A DNA stretch of 64,000 nt from UBA2357 sp002344625 (GCA_937995335.1 CALKIH010000011.1:62001-126000); one strand, 5' to 3'. Counted from the first letter of the stretch, positions 33,421 to 42,134 are shown. Notes: generated from the sequence alone by a model not told the origin. Program-made: numbers and translations.

Positions 33421-34395
33421 ATGGCACAGCACAGTTCGACCGAAAGCGACTTGTTCGGCACCGTGGATGCCCGTACCAGCCTGGCCGGGTCGAATCGGAT
33501 GGAGATTTTGCTGTTCTCGCTCGGCACGACCGAGATATTCGGAATCAATGTGTTCAAGGTTCGCGAAGTGTCGACCACGCCTTTCATCACCAAGGCGCCC
33601 AACATGCCCACCGGCGTCGAAGGCCTGATCTCGCTGCGCGGCAACGTGATACCGGTGCTGTCGCTCGCCCGCATACTGGGGCTGCAGCGCGGTGGCGACG
33701 CCCTCGGCAAGTCGATGATGGTGACCGAGTACAGCAAGCGCACCCTGGGTTTCCTGGTCGAAGGTGTCGATCGGATCGTGCGGGTCGAGTGGGATCGCGT
33801 GCGCGCACCCGACAACGTGGCGAGCAGCACCAACAGCTACATCACCGCGATCACCGAATTGCCCAACGGCTCGCTGGTGTCGATTCTCGATGTCGAGACG
33901 GTGCTGGCCAACACCTTTGGGGACGCGATCGTGGGGGCGATCGCGCCGATCTCGGGCGGCCACGAGATGAACGTGTTCTTCGTCGATGATTCGGCCGTGG
34001 CGCGGCGCAAGATCGGCGAGGTGCTCGACAAGCTCGGGGTCAGGCACAAGCATGCGCTCAACGGCCTGGAGGCCTGGAATCGCCTCGATGCGATGGCGTC
34101 GTATGCGAAGCAGGCCGGACACCCGCTCGCCGAGGAAGTCGACGTGATCCTGGTCGATGCCGAAATGCCCGAAATGGATGGCTACGTCCTCACCCGCAAG
34201 ATCAAGGCCGACACGCGCTTCAACGGCATTCCGGTGGTGATGCACTCCTCGCTGTCCTCGGACGCCAATCGGGCGATGGGGAAACAGGTCGGTGTCGATG
34301 CCTACGTGGCAAAATTCGACGCTGACGTTCTGGCCGATACCTTGAGACCGCTCCTGATGAGGAGTCATCAGGGACAGGACGTCGCTGTCAGGTAA
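33421..34395 (+). CDS. cheV: Chemotaxis coupling protein CheV (second copy)
   Basis: A 324-residue CheW-receiver fusion homologous to the preceding gene. Conserved receiver residues are present: 'FFVDDSAVARRK', 'VILVDAEMPEMDGYVL' and 'YVAKFDAD'. The CheW part differs in its receptor- and kinase-facing surface residues, so the two may serve different receptors. It lies ten bases after the first copy and fourteen before cheY. Confidence 0.93.
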   Translation: MAQHSSTESDLFGTVDARTSLAGSNRMEILLFSLGTTEIFGINVFKVREVSTTPFITKAPNMPTGVEGLISLRGNVIPVLSLARILGLQRGGDALGKSMMVTEYSKRTLGFLVEGVDRIVRVEWDRVRAPDNVASSTNSYITAITELPNGSLVSILDVETVLANTFGDAIVGAIAPISGGHEMNVFFVDDSAVARRKIGEVLDKLGVRHKHALNGLEAWNRLDAMASYAKQAGHPLAEEVDVILVDAEMPEMDGYVLTRKIKADTRFNGIPVVMHSSLSSDANRAMGKQVGVDAYVAKFDADVLADTLRPLLMRSHQGQDVAVR

Positions 34396-34409
34396 TTACG
34401 GAGATAAGG

Positions 34410-34802
34410 ATGTCCGATCCGAAAATGAAGTTTCTGGTGGTGGACGACTTCTCGACAATGCGGCGCATCGTCCGCAACCTGTTGAAGGAGCTCGGCTTCT
34501 CCAATGTCGACGAGGCCGAGGACGGCGTCGTCGCGCTGCAAAAGCTCGAGGCCGGTGATTTCGACTTCGTCGTCACCGACTGGAACATGCCCAACATGGA
34601 TGGCCTGACGCTGCTGCAGCGCATTCGTCAGTCTCCCAGCCACAAGCATCTGCCGGTGTTGATGATCACCGCCGAAGCAAAGAAGGAAAACATCATCGCG
34701 GCGGCTCAGGCGGGTGCGAGCGGCTACATCGTCAAGCCCTTCACTGCGGCGACCCTGTCGGAAAAGCTCGACAAGATCTTCGAAAAAATGGGCAAGAAAT
34801 GA
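34410..34802 (+). CDS. cheY: Chemotaxis response regulator CheY
   Basis: A 130-residue single-domain receiver. Asp12/Asp13 ('VVDDFSTMRR'), phospho-acceptor Asp57 ('VVTDWNMPNMDG'), Thr87 ('LMITAEA') and Lys109 ('YIVKPF') are all in place. It is very close in type to E. coli CheY and should bind the flagellar switch when phosphorylated. It is followed by cheZ. Confidence 0.97.
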   Translation: MSDPKMKFLVVDDFSTMRRIVRNLLKELGFSNVDEAEDGVVALQKLEAGDFDFVVTDWNMPNMDGLTLLQRIRQSPSHKHLPVLMITAEAKKENIIAAAQAGASGYIVKPFTAATLSEKLDKIFEKMGKK

Positions 34803-34844
34803 CGATTTCCCCGGAACACGACGGGATAGCGCTGGAGCGGGTAT

Positions 34845-35714
34845 ATGACCAAGAAGCTAAAGAGTGACGACGGCAACGATTCGGACGAGCTCCAGGCATT
34901 GTTCGACAGCATTGCATCGGCGCCCTCCAGGCCAGGCCCTCAGAGCATACCGAAGCCTTCGGTGAACGACGCCGGCGGCGACGACAGCGAACTGCAGGCT
35001 CTGTTCGACGCGGTCGCGTCGGAGTTCGAGGTGGGCAGGGGCGAGGCGCCGATCGAACCTGGGCCCGGGTCGGATCGCGGCGGCGGTGCCGACGCCGATG
35101 CGGGCCGCCGGGCCGACCTCGTGTTCAATCGCATCGGCGTCATGACGCGGCAGGTGCATGACACCCTGGGTGCGCTCGGCGCCGACGGCACGCTGCACGA
35201 AGCCGTCAAGGCCATGCCCGATGTCCGCCAGCGCCTCGACTACATCACCCAGATGACCGAGCAGGCCGCGAGCCGCGTCCTCAACGCCACCGACATCGCG
35301 AAGCCGCTACAGGACGCGGTGGCCGGCGATGCCGCGACACTCGAACGGAAGTGGGAGCGGCTGTACGCCAACGAGCTTTCGGTCGAAGAGTTCAAGGCGC
35401 TGGCCGACGAAACCCGTGGCTTCATCGGCCGGGTGGGCCGAAGCAGCAAGGCCACCCGCGACCAGTTGCTCGAGATCATGATGGCGCAGGATTTTCAGGA
35501 TCTGACCGGCCAGGTGATCAAGCGCGTGGTCGAGCTCGCGCAGATGCTCGAGTCCGAACTGCTGGGAGTCCTGCTCGAGGTGACGCCGCCAGAGAAGCGG
35601 CTGCCCAAGCGCGCCGGCCTGATGAACGGCCCGGTGATCAACGCGCGGGGACGCGACGACGTGGTGACCTCGCAGGAACAGGTCGACGACCTCCTGGACA
35701 GTCTTGGGTTCTGA
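34845..35714 (+). CDS. cheZ: CheY-P phosphatase CheZ
   Basis: A 289-residue protein, longer than E. coli CheZ (214) because of an acidic, repetitive N-terminal extension with two similar segments ('DSDELQALFDSIASA' and 'DDSELQALFDAVASE'). The helical core has the catalytic 'AQDFQDLTGQVIKRV', and the C-terminal 'QEQVDDLLDSLGF' is the CheY-binding tail. The two N-terminal segments resemble that tail and may add further CheY-binding sites (inference). Confidence 0.93.
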   Translation: MTKKLKSDDGNDSDELQALFDSIASAPSRPGPQSIPKPSVNDAGGDDSELQALFDAVASEFEVGRGEAPIEPGPGSDRGGGADADAGRRADLVFNRIGVMTRQVHDTLGALGADGTLHEAVKAMPDVRQRLDYITQMTEQAASRVLNATDIAKPLQDAVAGDAATLERKWERLYANELSVEEFKALADETRGFIGRVGRSSKATRDQLLEIMMAQDFQDLTGQVIKRVVELAQMLESELLGVLLEVTPPEKRLPKRAGLMNGPVINARGRDDVVTSQEQVDDLLDSLGF

Positions 35715-35783
35715 GGCAATGACCGCGGGGCGGTCGGGCGTGCACTGCGACGCCGGCATCGAATGAGAAGGTGAGAGGAAATC

Positions 35784-37631
35784 ATGAGTGATTTCGCTGG
35801 AATGGAAGAGCTTCTGCAGGACTTCCTGGTTGAAGCGGCCGACCTGCTGTCCGGAGTCGACAACAAACTGGTCGATCTCGAGCGCAGCCCGAACGATCCG
35901 GGCCTGCTGAACGACATCTTCAGGGGGTTTCATACGATCAAGGGCGGGGCGGGATTTCTGAACGCGAGCGAACTCGTCACCCTGTGCCACTTGACCGAGA
36001 ACCTGTTCGACAAGCTGCGCAACAACGAACTGCGGCTGGTGCCCGAAGTGATGGATGTGATCCTGTCCGCGACCGCGGCGGTGCGCGACATGTTCGGCGA
36101 CCTCGCCCAAGGGGTCCAGCCGCCGCCGGCGGACGAGGATCTGATCGAGCGCCTGAAACTTGCGATCGCGGGCGAACCGCTCGCCGGCGCGGCGCAGCCG
36201 GTATCCGCCGATGCGCCGGTCGTGGCCCGTGCGGGTCCGGACTGGGTGGCGCTCCACGGTGCGGTGACCGGCATCGCTGCACCCGCCGCTGCGCCGGTGC
36301 CGCGGCGGGTGAAATCGGACGAGGAGGTCATCCAGACCGCGATCGGCCGCCGCGCGACCGACAAGCCCGGCGTCAGCGGCCCGGTCGGTCGGCGCGATGC
36401 CGAGCGCCAGCGCGATACCTCGATCCGTGTCGATACGACCCGTCTCGATCAGGTGTTGAACCTGTCCGGCGAAATCGGGCTGACGAAGAACCGGCTGAAC
36501 GCGCTGCGCAGCGACATCCTTTCCGGACGTCATGACAGCGAGACGCTGCATGCACTCGACATCGCCGTCAGCCAGCTCGATCTGCTGGTGTCGGATCTGC
36601 AGAACGCGGTCATGAAGACCCGCATGCAGCCGATCGGAAGGCTGTTCCAGAAGTATCCGCGCATTGCGCGCGATCTGGCGCGCAACCTCGGCAAGGACGT
36701 CGAACTCGTGCTCGAGGGCGAGGAAACCGAGATCGACAAGACCATGATCGAGGATCTGGCCGACCCGATCATTCACCTGATCCGCAACGCCGTCGATCAT
36801 GGCGTCGAGGAGGCCGCCGAGCGCAGCGCCAACGGCAAGCCGATCAAGTCGATCGTCAAGCTCTCGGCGCAGCAGGAAGGCGATCACATCGTGATCCAGG
36901 TGTCCGACGATGGTCGCGGCATGAACGCCGAGCGCCTGCGGGCCAAGGCGCTCGAGAAAGGGCTGATCAGCGACGAGGAGGCGAGCTCGATGGACGATCG
37001 CCAGAGCTACAACCTCGTCTTTTTGCCGGGCTTCTCGATGGCGGCCAAAGTGTCCGACGTGTCCGGCCGCGGCGTGGGCATGGATGTGGTTCGGACCAAC
37101 ATCCAGAAGCTCAACGGGTCGATCGACATCCGTTCGCAGATCAAGAAAGGGACCACCTTCGTCATCAACCTGCCGCTTACGCTGGCGATTCTGCCGGTCT
37201 TGCTGGTGCGTCTGGGCGAGCAGCCGTTCGCGGTACCGTTGTCGATGGTGCGCGAGATCCTGCCGATCGATCAGAAGGAGATCAAGGAAGTGGGCGGGCG
37301 CTCGACGATGGTGATACGCGGCGAGGTGCTGCCGGTGCTTCCGCTGGCCGGATTGTTGAGCTGGCCGCTCGAGCGCCCGCCGGAGTTCGGCGTGCTGATG
37401 CAGACCGCCGAGCTGTCATTCATTCTTGCGATCGACAGCTTCGCCGGCCGGGAGGACGCGGTGATCAAGTCGCTGGATGCGTTCCGCCCCAAGGGCGTGG
37501 CCGGGGTCACGACGCTCGCGAACGGCCAGATCGTGTTGATTCTCGACATGAAGGAGCTGCTCGGTAACTCGAGCGATCAACGCGGCGTTCCGCGCCACGA
37601 CCTGATCGCGCGCAAGGCCGTCGCTGCCTGA
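35784..37631 (+). CDS. cheA: Chemotaxis histidine kinase CheA (no recognisable P2)
   Basis: A 615-residue kinase. P1/Hpt is at about 1-105 with phospho-acceptor His50 in 'GFHTIKGGAGFLN'. About 90 residues of Ala/Pro-rich linker follow. P3 is at about 210-275 ('LNLSGEIGLTKNRLNAL'), P4 at about 280-460 with 'HLIRNAVDHGVE', 'VSDDGRGM' and 'GRGVGMDVV', and P5 is at the C-terminus. No P2 (CheY-binding) domain can be recognised between P1 and P3. The gene lies 69 bases after cheZ and ends the plus-strand chemotaxis run. Confidence 0.95.
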   Translation: MSDFAGMEELLQDFLVEAADLLSGVDNKLVDLERSPNDPGLLNDIFRGFHTIKGGAGFLNASELVTLCHLTENLFDKLRNNELRLVPEVMDVILSATAAVRDMFGDLAQGVQPPPADEDLIERLKLAIAGEPLAGAAQPVSADAPVVARAGPDWVALHGAVTGIAAPAAAPVPRRVKSDEEVIQTAIGRRATDKPGVSGPVGRRDAERQRDTSIRVDTTRLDQVLNLSGEIGLTKNRLNALRSDILSGRHDSETLHALDIAVSQLDLLVSDLQNAVMKTRMQPIGRLFQKYPRIARDLARNLGKDVELVLEGEETEIDKTMIEDLADPIIHLIRNAVDHGVEEAAERSANGKPIKSIVKLSAQQEGDHIVIQVSDDGRGMNAERLRAKALEKGLISDEEASSMDDRQSYNLVFLPGFSMAAKVSDVSGRGVGMDVVRTNIQKLNGSIDIRSQIKKGTTFVINLPLTLAILPVLLVRLGEQPFAVPLSMVREILPIDQKEIKEVGGRSTMVIRGEVLPVLPLAGLLSWPLERPPEFGVLMQTAELSFILAIDSFAGREDAVIKSLDAFRPKGVAGVTTLANGQIVLILDMKELLGNSSDQRGVPRHDLIARKAVAA

Positions 37632-37644
37632 AGCACATCCCGGC

Positions 37645-37666
37645 CCCGGTTTCGGCTGAAACCGGG
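37645..37666. terminator. Stem-loop between cheA and tal
   Basis: Perfect nine-base arms CCCGGTTTC and GAAACCGGG with loop GGCT lie between two convergent genes, 13 bases after the cheA stop and 20 bases from the transaldolase stop. No T-run follows, but position and symmetry suggest a transcription end for both genes. Confidence 0.55.
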
Positions 37667-37685
37667 ATGCGCCTGTAGCCGTGTG

Positions 37686-38762
37686 TCAGCTGGTGAGGGC
37701 CAGCAGCGCGGCAAAAGCGGTCGAAAACTGCCGCAGGCCGTCTCGCTGCAAAGCCTCGCCGGCTTCGTCGAGGTCGATGCCGAGCGCTTCGAGCGCCGCG
37801 AACTGGTGGTGTGCCGCTTCAAGCCCGGTGTTCAGTGTCGCCACAACCCTGCCATGGTCGCGCAAGGCCGCGAGGGTGGCGTCCGGCAAGGTGTTCACGG
37901 TTTCCGGGCCGATCAGGGCTTCGACGTAGAGCAGGTCGCTGTAGGCCGGATTCTTGGTGCCGGTGCTTGCCCAGAGCATGTACTGCGGGCGGGCGCCGAG
38001 GGCGCGCAGGGATTCGAAGCGCGCGCCGGAAAAGACGCCGCGGTTGCGCTCGTACGCGAGCCGCGCAAGCGCGACGGCGGTGTTGCCCTGAAGCGATTGC
38101 ACCTGGCTCCCCTGTTTGGCCAGCAGGGGGTCGACGAGCGAATCGACCCGGCTGAGAAACAGGCTCGCGACCGACATCGCTCGTGCAAGCTCGCCGCCTG
38201 CATCGCGCAGGCGCTCGAGCCCGCGAACATAGGCTTCGGACACCGCATCGGCATGTGCGAGCGAAAACATCAGCGTGACGTTGACGTTGATGCCGAGGCC
38301 GATCAGTTGTTCGATCGCTTCCAGGCCGGCCGGGGTCGCCGGCACCTTGACCAGCAGGTTCGGGCGCGCGACCGCTGCGGCCAGGCGCCGGCCGGCGGCG
38401 ACGGTGGCGTCGGCGTCATGCGCCAGCGCGGGCGAAACCTCCAGGCTCACGTAGCCGGCATCGCCGTTGCTCTGCTCGAAGGTCGCGAGCAGCAGGTCGC
38501 AGGCGCGTTGGACATCCGGAATCACCAGCGCTTCATAGCGTGCCTCGGCATCGGCAGGACGCGCCTTGAGCGCCGCCAGATCCGCTTCGTAGTAGCGTCC
38601 GTCCGCGATCGCCTTGTGAAAGATCGATGGGTTGGTGGTGACGCCCGCGATCCGATCCTCCGCGATCAAGCGCGCCAGATGGCCATCGTTCAGAAGCGTA
38701 CGCGAGAGATTGTCCAGCCAGATTTGTTGGCCCTGGGCGCGGACCTGGAGGAGGGGGTTCAT
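37686..38762 (-). CDS. tal: Transaldolase
   Basis: A 358-residue enzyme of the pentose phosphate pathway, of the longer actinobacterial/cyanobacterial type rather than the 317-residue E. coli type. 'IAGVTTNPSIFHKAI' and 'LVKVPATPAGLEAI' (with the Schiff-base Lys) are diagnostic, as is 'LWASTGTKNPAYSDLLYVE'. It is convergent with cheA. Confidence 0.93.
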   Translation of the reverse strand: MNPLLQVRAQGQQIWLDNLSRTLLNDGHLARLIAEDRIAGVTTNPSIFHKAIADGRYYEADLAALKARPADAEARYEALVIPDVQRACDLLLATFEQSNGDAGYVSLEVSPALAHDADATVAAGRRLAAAVARPNLLVKVPATPAGLEAIEQLIGLGINVNVTLMFSLAHADAVSEAYVRGLERLRDAGGELARAMSVASLFLSRVDSLVDPLLAKQGSQVQSLQGNTAVALARLAYERNRGVFSGARFESLRALGARPQYMLWASTGTKNPAYSDLLYVEALIGPETVNTLPDATLAALRDHGRVVATLNTGLEAAHHQFAALEALGIDLDEAGEALQRDGLRQFSTAFAALLALTS

Positions 38763-38802
38763 GTCTGTGGGCGCCTGCGTGATCGGTCAGCCCGACATTC
38801 TG

Positions 38803-39567
38803 CTATGAATCGGCCGCAGCACAAAGCCCGGCCTGAAGCGCGTCGCGCCAGCCCAGGGCCGTGGCAATGCCTTCGAAGTCGGGCGAAGGCCGGGCACGGA
38901 GTTCGAGTTGCTCGTTGGTGGCCGGGTGCTCGAAGCACAGGCCCACGCAGGCGAGCAGCAGGCGCTGGCAGCCGTAGTGCGCGGCGAAGAAGCGATTGTG
39001 ACGACCCTTGCCATAGCTCGCATCCCCGATGATCGGATGCGACAGGTGCTTCATGTGGCGGCGCAACTGGTGGCGGCGCCCGGTGATCGGCATCAGTGCG
39101 ACGAGGGCGTAGCGGCTGGTGGGGTAGCGATCCACCGCGTAGGGCAGTTCGACGGTGGCCAGGCTGCGGAAGCGGGTTTGTGCGGTCTGGGTTTCGTCGC
39201 CCGGCCGATCCGGCCGGGTATGCCCGCGCGGCGCATAGGCGTCGGTCCGGCGGCTCAGCGGGTGATCGATCAGCCCTTCGGCCGGCGGATGTCCGCGAAC
39301 GATGGCCAGATAGCGCTTGCCGACATCACCGCGTTCGAAACGCTGTCCGAGACTCGCCGCGCTGCGCGGATCGAGCCCGAACAACAATATGCCCGACGTG
39401 CCCTTGTCGAGCCGGTGCACCGGGTAGACATGGCGACCGAGCTGATCGCGCAGCAGTTGTACCGCGAAGCGCTGCTCATGGCGATCGATCATCGAGCGAT
39501 GGACGAGCAGGCCGGCGGGCTTGTGTATGGCGACGAGATAGTCGTCGCGATGCAGGATTTCGAGCAT
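38803..39567 (-). CDS. truC: tRNA pseudouridine synthase, TruC-like
   Basis: A 254-residue RluA-family pseudouridine synthase with the catalytic 'HRLDKGTSGILLFG' and no S4 domain. Size and 'LEILHRDDYLVAIHKPAGLL' fit TruC (pseudouridine 65 of tRNA). The start at 39567 is the first codon after the sodB terminator T-run, so the transcript must either read through that terminator or start within it. The longer open frame to 39636 runs through the hairpin and is rejected. Confidence 0.85.
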   Translation of the reverse strand: MLEILHRDDYLVAIHKPAGLLVHRSMIDRHEQRFAVQLLRDQLGRHVYPVHRLDKGTSGILLFGLDPRSAASLGQRFERGDVGKRYLAIVRGHPPAEGLIDHPLSRRTDAYAPRGHTRPDRPGDETQTAQTRFRSLATVELPYAVDRYPTSRYALVALMPITGRRHQLRRHMKHLSHPIIGDASYGKGRHNRFFAAHYGCQRLLLACVGLCFEHPATNEQLELRARPSPDFEGIATALGWRDALQAGLCAAADS

Positions 39568-39568
39568 G

Positions 39569-39591
39569 AAAAAAGGCCCCGCGCGGGGCCT
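39569..39591 (-). terminator. Intrinsic terminator after sodB
   Basis: On the minus strand, arms GGCCCC and GGGGCC with loop GCGC are followed by six T. It begins 23 bases after the sodB stop and ends directly against the truC ATG. Confidence 0.85.
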
Positions 39592-39613
39592 CTGTGGTGC
39601 GATCTCAGCTGAA

Positions 39614-40198
39614 TCAGGCGAAGTTGCCGGCGGCAAAATCCCAGTTGGCGAGGCTGTTCAGGAAGGTTGCAACGAAATCCGGACGGCGGTTGCGGTAGTC
39701 GATGTAGTACGCGTGTTCCCACACGTCGATACAGAGCAGCGCCTTGTCACCGGTCGTCAGCGGCGTGCCGGCCGCGCCCATGTTCACGATGTCGACCGAG
39801 CCGTCGGTTTTCTTGACCAGCCAGGTCCAGCCCGAGCCGAAATTGCCCACCGCCGACGCGGTGAAGGCTTTCTTGAAATCTTCGAAAGAACCCCACTTGG
39901 CCTTGATCGCGTCGGCCAGCGCACCGCTCGGCTCGCCGCCACCGTTGGGCTTCATGCTGTTCCAGAAGAAGGTGTGGTTCCACACTTGCGCCGAGTTGTT
40001 GTAAATGCCGCCGGCCGGCGCCTTCTTGACGATCGCCTCGAGATCGAGGCTTTCGAAGTCGGTACCCTTGATCAGGTTGTTCAGGTTGGTGATGTAGGCC
40101 TGATGGTGCTTGCCATGATGGAACTCGAGGGTTTCGGCCGAAACGTGCGGGGCGAGGGCATCTTTGGCGTAGGGAAGTTGCGGTAGGGTATGTTCCAT
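39614..40198 (-). CDS. sodB: Superoxide dismutase, iron type
   Basis: A 194-residue cytoplasmic enzyme. Metal ligands are visible in 'EFHHGKHHQAYI', 'VWNHTFFWNSM' and 'DVWEHAYYIDY'. The 'AQVWNHTFFW' and 'NFGSGWTWLV' sequences are of the iron-type class. The start has a good AGGAGA site just upstream. Own terminator follows. Confidence 0.95.
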   Translation of the reverse strand: MEHTLPQLPYAKDALAPHVSAETLEFHHGKHHQAYITNLNNLIKGTDFESLDLEAIVKKAPAGGIYNNSAQVWNHTFFWNSMKPNGGGEPSGALADAIKAKWGSFEDFKKAFTASAVGNFGSGWTWLVKKTDGSVDIVNMGAAGTPLTTGDKALLCIDVWEHAYYIDYRNRRPDFVATFLNSLANWDFAAGNFA

Positions 40199-40224
40199 GA
40201 TTCTCTCCTGTAACAGTTCAAAGT

Positions 40225-40241
40225 CCGACTATTCTAGTCGG
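40225..40241 (-). terminator. Hairpin overlapping the end of xseA
   Basis: Arms CCGACTA and TAGTCGG with a 3-base loop, with the xseA stop codon (40234-40236) inside it. TAGTCGGG is repeated at 40235 and 40245. It may slow or end transcription between xseA and sodB, but it lacks a T-run. Confidence 0.35.
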
Positions 40242-41691
40242 GATTAGTCGGGTCTTGCAAACGGCTTTGGCCCTTCGGCTTGCCGGCGTGATCGTTTCGG
40301 CCACCGGCGGCCGGCGCATGATCGGCGGTCGCACCGGTCACACGGGCGGCCAGGCCGCCGTGCGCGAGTTGTATCGACAGGTGTTCGTCCACCCGGACGG
40401 CGCCGGCGTCGCGCACGATCTCGCCGCGCGCGTCGCGGGTGATGCTGTAACCGCGCGCCAGCACGCCGAGCGGGCCCAGATGCTCGAGATGGCTGCCGAG
40501 GGCTTCGAGCCGGGTGCGGTGCCGATCCAGCAGGCGTTCCATGCCTTGGCCCAGTTTTCGCTCGAGTTCGGCGACGTGCGTTCGCGGCTGTTCCAGCCGT
40601 GGGCGTGCCGATTGAAGTCTTTGCGCGGCAAGTGCGGTGCCGGCGCGCCCGCGTTCGAGCTTGAGCCGCAGCGCCGCGCCAAGGCGCTGTCCGAGGCGCT
40701 CAAGCTGCTCGCCGGCGCGCGCCAGGCGCTGGCGCGGATGCGTCAGGCGCATGCCGGCCCGGTCGAGCCGCTGGGCGTGGTTGCCGAGATGCGTCGCCAT
40801 CGCGCTCGAGAGGCGTCCACCGAGCGCTTCGAGCTCCCGCGCCGCGGCATGGTAGCCGGCCGACGCCAGCTCGGCCGCCATGGTCGGCGTCGCCGCGCGC
40901 TGATCGGCGGCGAAATCGCCGATCGTGAAGTCGGTCTCATGGCCGATGCCCGAAACCAGCGGCACCGGACAGGCGCGAATGGTGCGCGCCAGCGTCTCGT
41001 CATTGAAGGCCCACAAATCCTCCATGCTGCCGCCACCACGCACCAGGAGGATGATATCGACCTTGTCGCCGGCGCAGCGGTCGGCCGCGCTCGACAGTGC
41101 GCGCACGAGTTCCTGCGCGGCGCTTGCGCCCTGGACGATCGACGGGTAGATGATGACGCTCAGGTGTGGCGCGCGGCGCTTGAGGCTCGCCAGGACGTCC
41201 TGCAGCGCGGCGCCGCTTGGTGAAGTGACGATCCCGACGGCGCGCGGAAAGCGCGGCAGGCTGCGCTTGACCGCCGGGTCGAACAGCCCTTCGGTGGTGA
41301 GTTTTTGCTTCAGTCGTAGAAAGGCTTCGAACAGATTGCCCTGGCCGGCGCTGGCGATGCTGTCGACCGCCAGTTGAAAATCCCCGCGCGCCTCATAGAG
41401 CGTCACCACGGCGCGTACTTCGACCCGCATGCCGTTCTCCGGCCGGAAGGCGAGCAGTTGCGCACGGTTGCGCCACATCGTACAACGCACCTGGGCTTCG
41501 CTGTCCTTGAGCGTGAAGTAGAGATGGCCCGAAGGCGCCCTGGCGAGATTCGAGATCTCGCCGGCAATGCGCATGAGCGGAAAGGCGGTCTCGAGTCGCT
41601 GGCGTGCCAGTCGGTTGAGGGTCGAGACGCTGATCAGGGCGCCCGGGTCAGGGCGGTTCGTGCCCAGGTCGTCGCCGTCGCAGGTGTTCAT
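40234..41691 (-). CDS. xseA: Exodeoxyribonuclease VII large subunit
   Basis: A 485-residue protein. An N-terminal OB-fold ('ISVSTLNRLARQRLETAFP', 'GHLYFTLKDSEAQVRCTMW') is followed by the catalytic core ('VGIVTSPSGAALQDVLASL', 'VDIILLVRGGGSMEDLWAFN', 'GIGHETDFTIGDFAAD') and a long helical, Arg/Leu-rich C-terminal region. With XseB it degrades single-stranded DNA. It is transcribed towards sodB. Confidence 0.95.
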   Translation of the reverse strand: MNTCDGDDLGTNRPDPGALISVSTLNRLARQRLETAFPLMRIAGEISNLARAPSGHLYFTLKDSEAQVRCTMWRNRAQLLAFRPENGMRVEVRAVVTLYEARGDFQLAVDSIASAGQGNLFEAFLRLKQKLTTEGLFDPAVKRSLPRFPRAVGIVTSPSGAALQDVLASLKRRAPHLSVIIYPSIVQGASAAQELVRALSSAADRCAGDKVDIILLVRGGGSMEDLWAFNDETLARTIRACPVPLVSGIGHETDFTIGDFAADQRAATPTMAAELASAGYHAAARELEALGGRLSSAMATHLGNHAQRLDRAGMRLTHPRQRLARAGEQLERLGQRLGAALRLKLERGRAGTALAAQRLQSARPRLEQPRTHVAELERKLGQGMERLLDRHRTRLEALGSHLEHLGPLGVLARGYSITRDARGEIVRDAGAVRVDEHLSIQLAHGGLAARVTGATADHAPAAGGRNDHAGKPKGQSRLQDPTNPD

Positions 41692-42134
41692 GAAAGAAGC
41701 GGGGTTTCGTCACCGTCGTCAAGTCGGCATTTTAACCCGAGAGCGGTCGGATTGGCGGTGCGACCCGGCTAATGGGCGGCGGCGAATGCGCTCTCCGGAT
41801 TCGCAGACCCGGAAAATCCACAACTGGGCGCTGCTGTCAAGCACGAATCAAAACCTGTTGGAAAACAAGGGCGAATTTTTAAGATATTGAAAATTAAGGA
41901 TTTAAGTGTTGCCCAATTTTGCATCGTTCCATTGGAGGGCTTGATGCGCCTCGGTTTGCGCAGAGTGGCGAAAGGTAGTCCACAAAGTTATCCACAGCTT
42001 CTGTGGATTTCTTGTTTTCCGGAATCGCCCGCTCGCTACCGTCGGTCCAACCGCGGGCGGGCGCACAGGATCGGCCTTGCCCTGGCGTGCAGCGGGCGCT
42101 AGAGTGCGTGCTTTGTCGTCGGGGAGTAGTTCGC
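41692..42134. other. Intergenic region with an AT-rich stretch and DnaA-box-like sites
   Basis: This 443-base gap between divergent xseA and exbB holds no convincing gene. Within it, 41830-41935 is AT-rich for this genome. Four sites share the TCCACA core of the DnaA box: 41814-41822, 41977-41985, 41988-41996 (TTATCCACA, a perfect match) and 42002-42010 (reverse orientation). TCCACAG at 41991 and CTGTGGA at 42001 form a perfect 7-bp inverted repeat around CTT. Confidence 0.6.

Noticed and set aside
42003..42134. An upstream extension of exbB to a start at 42003.
   Set aside because: It would run through the DnaA-box region and give a non-conserved N-terminus. A GTG with GGGGAG at 42135 gives the normal ExbB length.
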